From: Ceratopteris richardii | Taxonomy: Eukaryota > Streptophyta > Polypodiopsida > Polypodiales > Pteridaceae | Reading direction: 5' to 3' | NCBI GenBank assembly: GCA_020310875.1 | Contig: CM035413.1 | Span: 168,170,996 to 168,234,995 of the forward strand | Length of the DNA: 64,000 bases | Part shown: positions 42,141 through 54,086 of the stretch, piece by piece | Layout: every line of letters begins with the position of its first letter | Position numbering within the stretch: the first letter of the stretch is position 1 | Translations under genes and position numbers: made by a program | Notes under the pieces: generated by a model | What the model saw: only the letters and a program-made list of their open reading frames with translations | Databases searched by the model: none | What the model was told of the DNA's origin: nothing

Positions 42141-43458
42141 GCATTTCTCGAGGAAGAGTGTTGTGACAGTAAGATCATAGATTTGCGATGTTGGAAGGTA
42201 AAAAATAGTCATTTTTTGTTAATTTTTTTATTTTTTTCTCCACATTCATCATCATCATCATCTTCTCCCACCTTCATGTTCACAAAAATTTTTTTGTTTT
42301 TGACAATATATTCCCTATTTTCATCATTTCTCATTCATGGATATGAGACAAAGAGAGAGAGAGAGAGAGAGTTTGTGTGTGCAAGTCTCTATGATTTTTG
42401 CGATCCTCTGCATGACTTATAGGCCTTGATGGTTGATTTCAAAGTTCCTGCCAAAAGTCTCAAAAAATCATGACTTTGCAAAAAAAATCACGACTTTTGG
42501 AAAATTCAAAATTTTTTTTAGCATCACGATCACCTTAGTATTGGAAGTTCGTGCCTAAAATTTCTCTAGTTGTCTCAACATCATGATTGTCTCATAGCAT
42601 CGCAATTGCTTGACTCTCACAAATCGCGATTCTCAAGTTGTCACAATTGTGATTTTCTCATAACATCACGATTCTCTTAGACAATCATGACATTTTCACA
42701 CAATCATGGCTGCTTTAAACAAGTACATAAATATCTCGAGAGGTTTTGTTTGTCTGTTTGACCCCCAGTAGCTTGAATTGACATAACCTTTTCATCCAAA
42801 TTCCATTTTTTGAGCTCTAGAGTTTGTCAAAAAGCTCGTTTCGAATCCCACATGACCTCAACTCTTTTTATTAAAAATCATGTGTTCATTTTTAGATAGG
42901 GTAATTTCAAGCTAACCTTCAAGTGCGATTAGCAAGCTAAGGGAGGTCCATAGGATTTTTCAACAATACAAGGGGGAAAATGGGTCTTTAAAAAATGCCT
43001 AAATCAAAATTTTCTATCAAATAGATTAAAGTTAAAGCTTGATCTAAACTTGGGACTTTTAGAGGTCCAGTAAGAGCCATTCAATTGTGTCCAAAGCAAG
43101 GTAAAGCGCAAAACAAAGCAAGGTTTGGGGAGCATGCTTACTAGACATCAGAGCACTTTTCGGAGCACTAGAGTCGAGGTTGGAAGAAATCTCAAACCCC
43201 TCAATCAATTTCTAGTATAGGCTAAGTGTGATTAGTGGCAGTGATTAATTACGGTGATGCTAGGCACCAATCAAGTCTAACAAACCCTAATTACTAAGCA
43301 TAGCTAAGATAATGTTGCTACAAAGCCTAAGGGACAAGACACGAATTAGTGGACAATAAGTGAAAATCAAAGTAAAATATAAAAAGGACAAGTGGTTGAT
43401 ACAAAGGAATACAACAATGTGGTTATACTTGGGAAAACTAGGTTAATTGATAAGGCTT
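42141..43458 (+). repeat. Element D leader with decayed repeat array
   Basis: A leader without a gene. It holds an ATC-rich microsatellite (42245-42262), a GA run of about 20 bases (42352-42371), a decayed array at about 42460-42720 in which ATCATGA, ATCACGA and ATCGCGAT alternate, and the conserved leader block (42745-42870) found in A and B. The remainder to gag shows nothing recognisable. Confidence 0.75.
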
Positions 43459-44083
43459 ATGAACCTTAGATTAGGAAAACATTAGGCCATGATAAACAAA
43501 GCATCAGATCCTCTGAGGCTAGTGTCAATCACACAGCTAGGTCATGCACCCAGCAACTCAATGACTATCCCTACGTGCTGAGTTCAGAGACTAATGAATC
43601 GGAGATGTCGTATAGTATGGAAAAGTTAGTTGGTGGTTTTGGTGCCGCATACCTAGAAAAACTAGAAGGGCCATATAAGACCCAATTGGAATACATCAGG
43701 ACCAACTGATTAGTGCTCGCATCCATGAGGATGATCTGAGAAGGTCTATTGTCCAACTTAGGAATCCAAATCAGCCAGTTGGACTTGAACACCTAGTGGT
43801 CAAGTTTGAAGAAGGCTCATACATTGATAAATAGGGAACCATGTATGTGGTCACGAGCTTACCTGATAGGACAGATGAGTTTGGAATCATCATTCTTGAG
43901 ATGGAAATGGAAGACCTAGAATAAGGAATCTAAGGAGGAGAGCCTAGGACACCTAGAGGTAAATCCATCTTGACTAGAGTGATCACCCTAGAGTGGATCC
44001 CCCAAGACAATAAGAGCATAGATTTATTCTTGAATAGGAGCATTGATGAGGCATTTTGGAGGTTTAAACGTGACCAACCTAAC
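43459..44083 (+). pseudogene. Element D gag, left piece
   Basis: Starts with the family's MNLR start at 43459 and runs through blocks equal to the N-terminal domain of A and B gag: YKTQLEYIRTN, LEHLVVKFEEGSYIDK, TMYVVTSLPDRTDEFG, IDLFLNRSIDEAFWRFK. Interrupted by element B. Broken. Confidence 0.85.
44079..44083. repeat. Target-site duplication of element B (left)
   Basis: CTAAC, repeated exactly at 61210-61214. Confidence 0.92.
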
Positions 44084-44721
44084 TGTTGCTCTAGCACAAT
44101 GGTGAGAACCACGTTAAGAAGCTTCACCTCCTTAATGTCAATCCGCGGAAGAGATAGGAGTGATATGAAGATCGTGAATGTGAGATGAAGTGAGAGTGAA
44201 GGTGAGAAGCATAGAAATGCACACACACATACACACACACTACGAAGAGACAAGCAAGACACAATGGAAGGTGAGAAATCAACTCTATTACTCAAGAACA
44301 CTATTACAAGCTCAAAAGAACTCTAACCTCAAACAAGCTAACCTCAAAAATGAGCTCTCTAGCTCTTTTTATAGTTTCTAGACTAGTTTTGACCGGTTTC
44401 ACATCTAGTGACCGGCATAGTTAAAAATTAGGTCCTAGATGCTATTTGGAAGGGTAAACGATGTCTAAAAATAACGAAAATTGATACGCTTGTTCTACCT
44501 AAGCTCCTCAAGCTTGAGGACTCCTCGGCTTGCACAAAATGGGGCTATGGATTACAAAATGGGGTTTTCTATGTTACATATGTTACAATAGTGATAAAAA
44601 TCACTGTTGGAGGTTTTTGGAAAGTATTTGAAAACATAATTCTTTGAAAAACGATTCGAGTGGCTCCCTGCTCTGTCGTTACATGCTTCCGTGTCGTCTG
44701 TGCCTCTGGCTGCTTCCAACA
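44084..44721 (-). repeat. Element B 3' LTR
   Basis: 638 bp, TGTTGGAAGC...GAGCAACA in sense; about 7 differences from the 5' LTR. TATA box near 44361-44375, CA microsatellite at 44218-44240. Confidence 0.95.
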
Positions 44722-44735
44722 CCCCCCTCCCTCTC
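44722..44735 (-). other. Element B polypurine tract
   Basis: GAGAGGGAGGGGGG on the minus strand, directly upstream of the 3' LTR. Confidence 0.9.
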
Positions 44736-44738
44736 GCT

Positions 44739-44756
44739 TCTGTCGTCCCTGACAGA
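44739..44756 (-). other. Conserved hairpin beside polypurine tract (B)
   Basis: The same 18-base TCTGTC/GACAGA hairpin as in element A (23033-23050), three bases from the polypurine tract. Confidence 0.65.
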
Positions 44757-47700
44757 ACCTTGCTGTGAGGTCTGCCGGATATAGTTATGTAGGAGGTCTT
44801 GAGCGAGGGTGTGCTCGGAGATACGAATGCCTCGGGCCAGATCTGCCTCGAGTTTCTCCCAGTCGATTGGTTGCGGTCTTCCGGTGGTGGGAGCTGATAG
44901 TGTGTGGAATAGACCATTCGTTCACAGGCAAATAATTGTAATAAATGTGTAGGCCTGCTTATGAATACCTCTGAATGGTATTCCCAGAAGCCGGTTGTGA
45001 ACATCTCTTCGAATGTCTGCTTGTAGCACGCCGGTAGGTACTTTATTCTACAGTGCCAGGCATAACACACCCGTAGCGATGGCGTTGTACTCATATCATA
45101 TACCAAATCAAAATTGCCATGTTCAAAGCCCGGGGTGTTGACATGTGGTGCTTTGATGCGTCGGAAGACTTTAAAAATCATTTGCATCATGTCAAAGATT
45201 TTGACAGTCATATGCGCCGCTATATCATCCATATGCTTTAATCTAGGGAGCCAGTGGCGAATTGTAGCCATCATGTAGCCAACAGTTGGTAACTCAATGG
45301 GTGGCTTAAAATAGGGGTAATTCAACCAGTCTTGGCACTGCTTATTGTTTTGTACCTTCATAGCAAAGGCAGTCCAGGAGCGGCGTCGTGGCACTGGTCC
45401 CCAACACGGGTTATACTTCAAATGCAAAGGTGCCTTTACCCATGTACTCATCATCTCTGGATACTGCTATAGTAAATCTTTTCGCCACTCTGGTTGATAG
45501 ATCCTTCCTTGCTGTGCATCTAGTGGCAAATCATCCGCCTCGAATTGAGTTGCATGTGATGGTTTCTTACCTGTCTCTTTCTCAATGGCTAACTGGTATT
45601 CGGCCATTAACATGAAATACGGTTTATACTGTAGCTCATGCCCAGATATGTATCGTCGCGGGGCCAAATGAGCAAAGAATGGAGACTGTAATATTCTTTC
45701 TTCTATCATCGCCATGGCATGTAATTGTGCCTCTACTCTCGCTGAGTGCGTTGTTCCAAGTTCCTCAATAGTCTTCATCCACGCGGGGGTCGGAAGTTCG
45801 TACGTCATCTGACCTTCGGCCGTGACGCGTCCGCCTGGGATGGGTTGTGGCTCGTATGCCTCTTCAAACGTTTCCTCCACCGGGATGGTGACCGTTTCTT
45901 CCTTAGCTGGAAGCTCAGGTGGGGAATCTGGCCTTGGTGGCGCTTCATATACTGCAATCCTTGATTCAAGGGTCGATACCTGGGCCCGTAATGAGTTGAG
46001 TTCCTCTAGGAGGTCAGGAGAGGGGTCCACAGGTGCTGGTATGTCGTGGTGTGCCGGTTCTCGTAACTGGAGTAATTTGTGATCTTCTTTGAGTTTCTGT
46101 AACTCCTCGTTCATGCGGTCGTATTCATCTAGTAATCTTACATGATCGTCTAGCAGCATCCTCATCGAGTCTGAAGGAATGGCTTTGAACCTGCTAGGAC
46201 TGAGTGGTTGGTCTGGGTGGTCGAGCGCTGCTTCTAAGTTTTCTCGGTTTTGATCCTGTAAGCGCTGGTTTTCTTCCTTGGCGGTTGCTAGGTGTCTTTG
46301 TAGTAAGCCCATGTTTCGTGTTAGCGTTGCATTGCGGACTGTCTGGGCTCTTAATAAATTATCCAGGTCAGCAGTGGCTTCCTTGGTCTTTTCTTCGCTT
46401 TCTAGTTCCAATTTGTGATAAGCCTCACGTAATTCCTGGTAGCGGGTGTTCAGAGAGGCATTCTCAATAGACAATAAATTAAGCTGCGACTGTAAGTCAT
46501 TGGTTGTCCTCTGCAGCTTCTGATAATTATCACCAAGAGATGTGAACTCATCTCTTATTTGCGTCATACACATGAACATCTGTCGGAACGCATTATCTAC
46601 AGTGGGTGATAGTATTAACGGGGTGCTAAATGAAGATGCAGTTGGTGTAGATGCAACGGGAACGGGGAATGGGGATGGGAAGGTGGATGATGTAGTGATT
46701 GTTGAAAATTGTGATGTGCCTAAAAATGTTTGTGCCGTGAGTGAAGTGAGTGATGGTGCAGTGGGTGGTGAGATGTCCATGTCAGTGGACGTATCTAGTG
46801 CAGTGACCGAGAATATGGGTGTGATCGTGGGTGCTCGTGCTAGTGTAAATACGGGATTTACAAAGGTTGAGGGGTAATTTACAGGGGGGCTGGCTGGAGC
46901 AGCTTGGTGGAAAGGGGAAAGAGGGGTTACAGTGGGTCGGGGGGGTGAGACGGGGGAGAAGGTTAATGGTGGTGGGAATGGAAATAGGGGTCTTGGAGTT
47001 GTGGGGAAAGATGGAAAAGATGGATGGAGGAATGGGTTGGATAGAAAGGTGGGTGTGGGTGGGGGTAGACTAGGGCTAATGGGTACGGCAATTGTGGGGT
47101 GAGTGGTCGTAAAGACGATTTCTGCTACGCCACCGGCAAATGAAGATGTTGGTCTGGGGGAAGGAGGGTGAAGAGGGGAGGCTGGAGGGATGGGCGGTGA
47201 GAGAGGAGCGGTTGGGGTGGTCGGTGCTACTAAGGTTTGTACAGCTGTAGCGCAGGGTGGGGAATCTACAAAGATGGTTTCTACGGCCAATGAACTTTCG
47301 GGGACGAGGCGTGCCTCCCTGGCTTGTTCTGAAGATTGTGCTCCGGTTGGTACACGAATGTATTCGCCGGGCTTTGAAAGTAGTCGTACTCTGCGGGGGT
47401 CAAACTGTGGTAGTGGCTTTCGTTGAAAGTACCTGAGGGCTTCGTTGGAGCCTACTGATTTGACTAACTCTCTGAATCCTTTGATGTATGCGTCTTCGAA
47501 TCCGCCTGTGACAAGTTCTTGTTCTATTATTGTTTGACTCTCTTCCTCTGTCAGCTTTTTGCGTGCCCAAACTTTTTCCATAGTTCTATACAGCTTCTTG
47601 ATAGCTAGGGTGTAAGCTGCTGCTTCGTAAGTTTCATCTTCATGGGTACTTGTATCACCATGTGTGTCTGTTTGTTGGCCTTGGCCATCTGTCTGTTCAT

Positions 47701-49199
47701 GCTCTTGGGATTCATGTGTTCCCTGGCTAGCTTCGTCGTCTCCTTCGTCGTCATCGGTTGCTGTTCTTTCGTCATCAGAGCTGGACACGACCTGTCCTTG
47801 TGGCTGATCCCTGGGTGTGGTAGGGTAGCTAGGCCTTTCAAATTCTTGAGAAAACAAATGTCCTTCTGAAAACTGGAACTCATTGGAGAATGCATCGGGC
47901 ATCTCAAAATCAAAAGTTTGGTCCAGTGGCTCTGCTTGTCGTTCTAAATGCGGTATTGGAAAAGAGAAAGCTTCCGCACCAATGGTAGTGGGAAGTTCAG
48001 CTGCTGTGGTGATAGGTTCTGTGGTTGTGGCTGCTTGGGGTGCAACCGTACTGGTGGTGGCCTCCGGCGTAACTGGTCTTGATAACCGTATACGAATTGG
48101 TGGTACCGTGGGAGTGGCTGCTGTTGGTGACTGCTCTGGAGAGGGTTGTGGAGAGGGTGATTCTGGGACTTGTAGGCATGGGATAGTACCTCTCATCCGC
48201 TTTCTGGCTCTGCCTTTGCTAGACTTTCTAGCCTTCCTAGTGGTCCCTTTGAATGCCTTCAGTTCCTCACTGGTCATGGCGCACTCTATGGGTAAATCAT
48301 ATGCCAAGCACATATATATAATCCTTGTAAGTGCACAACACCCATTGATGACCTTCTTTCGTTCCCATCGATGTTGTGCCAAATAGAGCTGATCAATTAT
48401 CCAGCTGGCTAGATCAACCGTTTGCGGTCCAGTACATGCTAAGTATAAACCAAACCAGATTCTCTTGTGGGGCATGGTAAAACGATCCTGAGCTGGGAAA
48501 GCAAAGTGCTGCATGCATATCCGTAATGGCTTAGAGAGCTCAGGTGTTATAGCTGAAATATCCTCCCACTTAGTTACGTCACCACGTTTCATCTGCTCTG
48601 GGACTAGCCGTTCTCTCTCCGTCGGAGTGTGTGTTCCATGTATTTTCAGAGCTGCGTGAATTAAATCTTTAGACAAATAAAACCTTCTGAATGGAGGGTC
48701 ATTTACCAAGGATGGTAACATAAATGTGCCAGGTAGATCCTTGTTTTCTGAAGCTGTTAAGGTGGTTACCAAGTAAAAACATCTGTAAAAATCGGGTTTA
48801 GGCAGAGGGTCGCTAAAATACTCTGTAAATCCCGCTCGTGCCCAAATGTGCGTTAAATCTTGTGTATTCTACAGTCCTTCAAATTCTCGTGAAAAGAACT
48901 GGTACTTGGCCCATGTGCGTAAATCAAATGCCAAATTGGCCTCAAATATGAAATCAGCATCTGCTAATGGTCCTGCTAGGCCTTGAAACCAGTGAGAATT
49001 ACGATGAATCTTCTCAGTATATCCTCTAGGAGGATCGTCGATTGGCATGGGTCCTGGAAAACCTTGAAACTCTGGTGGTTGCATCGTAGGATAAGATTCC
49101 GCGAGTAATTCTCCAATAGTGGCCATCCGTGCACTGGGGCCAGCTTCTGATGGTCTTGCTTCGGTTTGCATGATGACTGATGAGCTAATGGAAAAGATC

Positions 49200-49225
49200 T
49201 GCTACAAAAGATTAACACATTAGTA
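49200..49225 (-). promoter_or_regulatory. Possible splice acceptor before B third gene
   Basis: The minus strand reads CTAATGTGTTAATCTTTTGTAG, a branch-like CTAAT, a T-rich tract and AG, about 30 bases before the third-gene ATG. The C third gene has the same arrangement. Spliced RNA for genes after pol is known from Athila-like and retroviral elements. Confidence 0.4.
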
Positions 49226-49403
49226 TGGAAATTAATTATGATCCCATTAAGGTGAGACCGCAATCCCTTTCCATAACCGATGTGTAACCCGTGTAGCCAA
49301 GTGTCATGAAGTGATTGATGCAATGATTATTTTGCAGAGCTAATGCAGGTCTCTAGACACCTACATGGTTCAGATTATGCCTACATTTCTTGATGAGCTT
49401 TTA
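49226..49403 (-). other. Element B pol to third-gene spacer
   Basis: A short stretch between the W[VI]PK tail of pol and the third gene. No gene or repeat is recognised; it would be the intron end if the acceptor downstream is used. Confidence 0.4.
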
Positions 49404-52400
49404 TTATGCATGATGTGGGGTTTGGGTGTATGAATTTATACAAGGTTTGGTTGAGGGTGAATTAGTACAAGGGTGGAGTTTAAACAGGGTGGGAGAATTG
49501 TTAGATAATGGGGTACAAGAAGACGTTTGGATACGTTTAGGTATCCATTTCCTAAGAGTCTTGGAGTGGGTGATATGTTTCTGCTGAGGGACAAAAAGTG
49601 GTATCGGGTTTGGTGGTATTGAAGGATGAGAAGATTTCGGAGGGGTATATATTACATGGCTTGAGGGTTGGGCTATAATACATTGTTTGGGTACCCAAAT
49701 CTGCATGGGTGTGGGTCTATGGATAAGGTATTTCTTGGCGATCCAAATCTGTCGAGTATTGGTACTTGTAGAAGAAGATCGAGGGGACTTTGGATGCTGA
49801 CTCTACTTCTGTTGAAACTTTGTCCTGCTCTCGTCTGCAGTGTTGCCAATAGCCTGTGGTTGTTGTCCTTTTGGCACCCATATTTGTCTCGTGCCACTTG
49901 TTCTGTGATGTTGATACGGCTGCTTTCCTTGCCTTGTCTGGTGGTGTCGTCGGTCTGGGTTCCTCTGTTGTGCTTGACTCCTTCGTGGTTGGGTTTGAGA
50001 GGTCCATTGGACGCTCTGCTTTGGAAAAGAAGGGAGATCCAACACTTGCGTGACCTGCCCATTAGGAAGTGATTCGTTCTTTATCTTTAATCTAGGCCAG
50101 TCCGCAGCAAGTTTGGAAGGATGAGGACCGCAGGGTGTTGTGCTCATTTGGCCGCTGATGCAACCCACCTGACCGTTGATTGTGTTCATCTGCCCTAGCG
50201 ATTGGGTAGCTGCCCCTTCTAGGTTGCAGGAAGCCCCAGGGAAGATCTCCTGTCGTCCTTCTGATTGACAACTGTCCATAGCCAAGCCCGAGTGGGTTGG
50301 TGTAGACCTAACGTGACTAGTCTGACCCAAGATCTTCCGGTCTTCCGTCGCATGCGTTTCATAGGGTCTAGGGTTACAAACCTCAATCGGAATGCAATTA
50401 GGGAAGTCAAGCGGTATCACTCGCTTCTGTTCTAAGGTTCCAATCTGTAAGGAGCCTTGTCTAAGATTTAGGTCCACTGAGTGATCGTATAGCCAATCTT
50501 GGCCAAGGATTAGGGGTTCTATCAGGTCGTCATCGTGGCACACTAGTAGTTTCGCTGTCATGGTCACATCCTTAATGAGGATAGGAAGGTCCACCTCGCC
50601 CATGCAAGGGGTTTCCATGCCTCCTAGGCCTATGAGGTATGCCTCAATTGGCCGCATTTCTATTCCTGAATCCTTATAGTGGGACCATCTAATCGCACTA
50701 GTCGCAGCACCTGAGTCAATTAAAGCCCTGAGCTCTTGGCAAGGGTTGTCGTGCTCTAGCCTGACTGTAATGAATGGTCTCCTGTCCACTATACTAGGAT
50801 GAGTGGTTGACTTTACTTGACACATGGCCATGGGATATCTGGGTGTAGTTTCCAGATGGTTATAATGTTCGCTCCCTAGTCCTTGTCTTCTTAACTTCAT
50901 GCGTTTAATGCGTTCTATTGCTTCTGCCTGAGCTTCCGCTCGTATTCTATTTTCTTCCTCCTTACGCTTCTTTGCCAACGTGAGTCGTCTAAGCATATCC
51001 TCAGTAAGAGGTTCCTGATATAGCTTGACTCTACAACCACTAATATAATTAGGCATTATATCTCCTTCTAAAGTGGCTAATTGTACTGCTCCACTTGTTG
51101 AGAGTCTGTTAATGATCATAGGTCCATAACCTCGCTTTTCTAACTTACGTGCGTGTTGCTTTAGCGTATATACTAGAACTAAATCTCCTTCTTTTAAGCC
51201 TTTATCTTTCACATGTGCATCAAAATATGCTTTCTGCCGCTTCTTCGCTGCATATATTCCTGCTGCTGCCTTTAGCCTGGTTTCTCCTAATCGTTCCAAG
51301 TCCATTATTCTGGCTGATAATTCGTGGCCGGTCCACTGATGTTCTTGTGCAACCTTAAGGGTCGGTATCAAGAAGTCCAAAGGAAGCACTGCATTCTGAC
51401 CAAAAACCATCTGAAAGGGAGTTGCATTGAGTACGGTCTTGTAGGCCACTCGATATGCCCAAACAGCGTGGTGTAACTGTTTGTCCCAATCTGAACGTTT
51501 GTTGTTCACGAGTTTCGTCAGTATGTTACAAAGGATCTTATTAGTGCTTTCAGCCTGACCATTGGCCTGAGGATGATATGGTGCGGATTTCTTGTGAATC
51601 ACCATAAAATCCTGTAACAAATATTCAATGACTTGGTTTAGAAAGTGAGTGCCTCGATCGCTCACTAACTCTATAGGCAATCCATATCTTGTAAAGACAT
51701 TCTCAAATAAGAATTTTGCAGTTGTGTGTGCATCATTCTTTTTCGTGGCTTTTGCCTCTACCCATTTTGTAAGATAATCTGTGGCAACAATAATGTATTC
51801 CGCATGTGTACCTTTTGCAGGGGGGTTAATGGGTCCTACAAATTCTATACCCCACTTAGAAATTGCACGTCCGCCCATCATGGGTTTCAATGGCATTTCA
51901 TCTCTGCGAGTAGGAGACTGAGTTCTTTGGCACACATCACATCTCTTTACATAGGTATGAGCATCCATGTGAAGAGTGGGCCACCATAATCCTGCAAAGA
52001 GGATGGCTTTGATTATCCTATCGGGTCCAAAATGACCTCCTGCAACACCTTGGTGTGCAGTCTCTAGTATGTTCAGATAATCGCTCTCATGAACACATTG
52101 TCGTAGATATCCATCTCGTCCTCTTTTGTATAGATTATCGCCAATAAGTGAATAGTCGTGAGCTTCCTGCTCTAGACTGCGTTGTCGAGCTAAGGTCATT
52201 CCTTGAGGGAATGTCTTCGTCCTCAAGTATGTCACTAATTGTTCACTCCAGTCTGGTGTGAGAGACACGTGATATAGTGTAGCATGCTCTACTGGTGGTC
52301 TTTCACAACAAACATGGCATTCTTTACACAACCTGTAGACATCTGCTTCCATCGAAGGCCAATATACTCCTAATCTATGCAGAGTCTGTAATGTTCGATG

Positions 52401-54086
52401 TTTTGAATGATGTTGCTTTAGTGCACCTACATGTGCTAATTGCAACCAATTCGCATGTTCTGATTCATCTACACAACAAGCAAGAATCTTTTGATTATCC
52501 TGTTTATATATGCTTCCTGTCATTATTTGGTATCTCTGAGACTTGGTAATCTCTCCCTCTTTGATCTTTATCCTAGGATTCTTGGGTCCATATGTGAGAA
52601 TAGGGACTATAGGCTTAGCCCATTCTGGTGCTATCTCAAGATTAAACAAATATGCGTCTGGTAACTCATCCACTACTCCTTGAGGAGCTTCTCCTGAGGT
52701 TAATCTTGAAAGGTGGTCAGCTCTAAGATGTGTCTTTCCTTTCCTGACTACTACTTCAAAATCATACTCCATGAGTAATAGAAACCAAGGTATCAGTCGT
52801 CTGGTGTTACATGGTTTGTTGACTAGGTACAATAGGGCTTGATGATCTGTAAAGAACTTGAATTTGTTTGCCAACAAATAGTGCCTAAACTTCTTGACCG
52901 CGTAGATCATCCCTAATCCTTCTCGTTCCGTCGTGGTGTAATTTCTTTCTGCTGCGTTCAATTGTCTGCTCGCGTAAGCTATGGGGAGATCTATATTACC
53001 TTCATTCATGGGTTGTGCTAACATACATCCTATGGCGTAATTGGATGCATCCACATGTACATGGAATGGCTTACTCCAATCTGGGGTAGTCAATATAGGT
53101 GCTGAGCACAAGCGTCGTTTAAGTTCATTGAATGAATTTTCACATTCATCTGTCCATTCAAAGTTGGTTAAAAGAGAGGACAAAGGCTTGGCTATGATTG
53201 CATACATGTGTATGAATCTCCTATAATAACCGCAATGACCCATAAATGCCTGTACCTCTTTCACATTAGTTGGTCTAGGTAATTCTGCAATTACCTTCAC
53301 CTTTTCTTCATCCGTAGAGATTCCATTTTTTGACACAATGTGTCCTAGAATTTTGCCTTGTCTGACCATGAAAACGCATTTTTCTGGGTTCAAACAAACC
53401 TGATATTCTTGACATTTGTCAAATATTTGTCTTAACTCTGGGATATGTGTCTGTCTTACATTTGAATGTGCACATAAGTCATCGACATAAACTTCCAAGC
53501 TCATGCGTAAGAATTCCTTAAAAACATGACACATGAGTCGCTGGAAAGTGGCGGGTGCATTTGTTAAGCCAAATGGCATCACACGAAATGCAAATATGCC
53601 CCATTCAGTGGCAAATGCCATCTTGTGTTGGTCCTCTGGAGCAATGGCTACTTGATTATAGCCTGAAAATCCATCAAGAAAGCTGTAAACTTCCTTGCCC
53701 GCAACTCTTTCCAATAGATGTTCTGTGATAGGAAGAGGATAACTATCTCTAATCGTGGCAGCATTAGCTTTTTTAAGGTTAATACACACACGCAATTTTT
53801 CATTCTTCTTGGGCACAACCACAATGGGGGATACCCATTCGGTATGCTCAATTTCGTAAATGAATCCTGCTTCTATCAAGCGATCTATCTCCTCTTTAAT
53901 CTTCGCAGCGTAGTTATCATTGTACGTGTACGGTTTCTGTTTTGTCGGTTTTGCATCTGGAGTCATAGGGATTCTATGAGAACATATATCTGGATCTACT
54001 CCTTTCAAATCTTTGTAACTCCAAGCAAAAACATCTCTATATTCGCGCAATAGGGCAACTAGCTCTTCTTCTTCTTCAGTTGTCAA
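49404..54086 (-). pseudogene. Element B pol: RT-RNaseH-2xHHCC-INT-PR2-tail
   Basis: The open piece 49803-54086 has 1,427 residues. Approximate positions within it: reverse transcriptase 30-310 with YVDD near 203; RNase H 340-470 (HVHVDASNYAIGC, TDHQALLYL); first HHCC zinc domain 545-595 (AHVGALKQH ... CHVC); second HHCC 672-720 (AHQGVAGGHF ... CDVC); integrase core with KWGIEFVGP near 745, VSDRGTHF near 808 and QANGQAES near 850; GPY/F-like module near 1000; second retropepsin 1095-1200 (ALIDSGAATSA, LILGQDWLYDH); the tail carries QIWVPKGQQ near 1402, and further QIWVPKQ and RKWIPKR motifs occur downstream to 49404. The sequence is about as close to A as two subfamilies would be, with the same domain order throughout. 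The tail is broken. Confidence 0.92.

Larger units (their letters stand above)
41514..44083 (+). mobile_element. Element D, left part: older relative of A and B
   Basis: A + strand Ty3/gypsy fossil with a 5' LTR (41514-42114), a degenerate tRNA-Asp primer-binding site (42123-42140), a leader (42115-43458) and the first part of gag (from 43459). It is interrupted by element B after 44083 and resumes at 61210. The LTR and leader match A and B in layout and in many blocks but are strongly diverged, with a loss of CpG. Clearly broken, with many changes. It must be older than B. Confidence 0.85.
44552..49171 (-). pseudogene. Element B third gene (env position)
   Basis: A sense-strand gene of about 4.5 kb after pol; its last codons overlap the 3' LTR. 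It starts MQTEARPSEAGPSARMATIG at 49171, about 30 bases after a good splice-acceptor-like sequence. In order: a globular N-terminal domain (about 48200-49171) matching element C, with HWFQGLAGP, a W.RAGF motif followed by DFYRC, QHFAFPAQDRFTMP and RKKVINGCCALTRIIY; a very Pro/Ser/Thr-rich middle (about 46700-48180); a long coiled coil (about 45900-46650, for example LQRTTNDLQSQLNLLSIENA); and a Trp/Tyr/His-rich C-terminal domain (about 44750-45640, PVPRRRSWTAFAMKVQNN). The longest open piece, 1,101 residues, is 45467-48772. No signal peptide or membrane segment is seen, so it does not look like an envelope glycoprotein. A few breaks. Function unknown; a structural, scaffold or movement-related role is speculation. 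Confidence 0.75.

Noticed and set aside
42352-42371. GA run as a regulatory GAGA element
   Set aside because: It is a simple microsatellite in a decayed leader; nothing else supports a binding function.
46542-48386. Long + strand frames rich in Gly, Val and Trp
   Set aside because: They are antisense shadows of the Pro/Ser/Thr-rich third gene of element B and have no recognisable domain.
44552-49171. Third gene as a true envelope gene
   Set aside because: No signal peptide, membrane segment or cysteine-rich surface region is visible; the protein looks coiled-coil and proline-rich.
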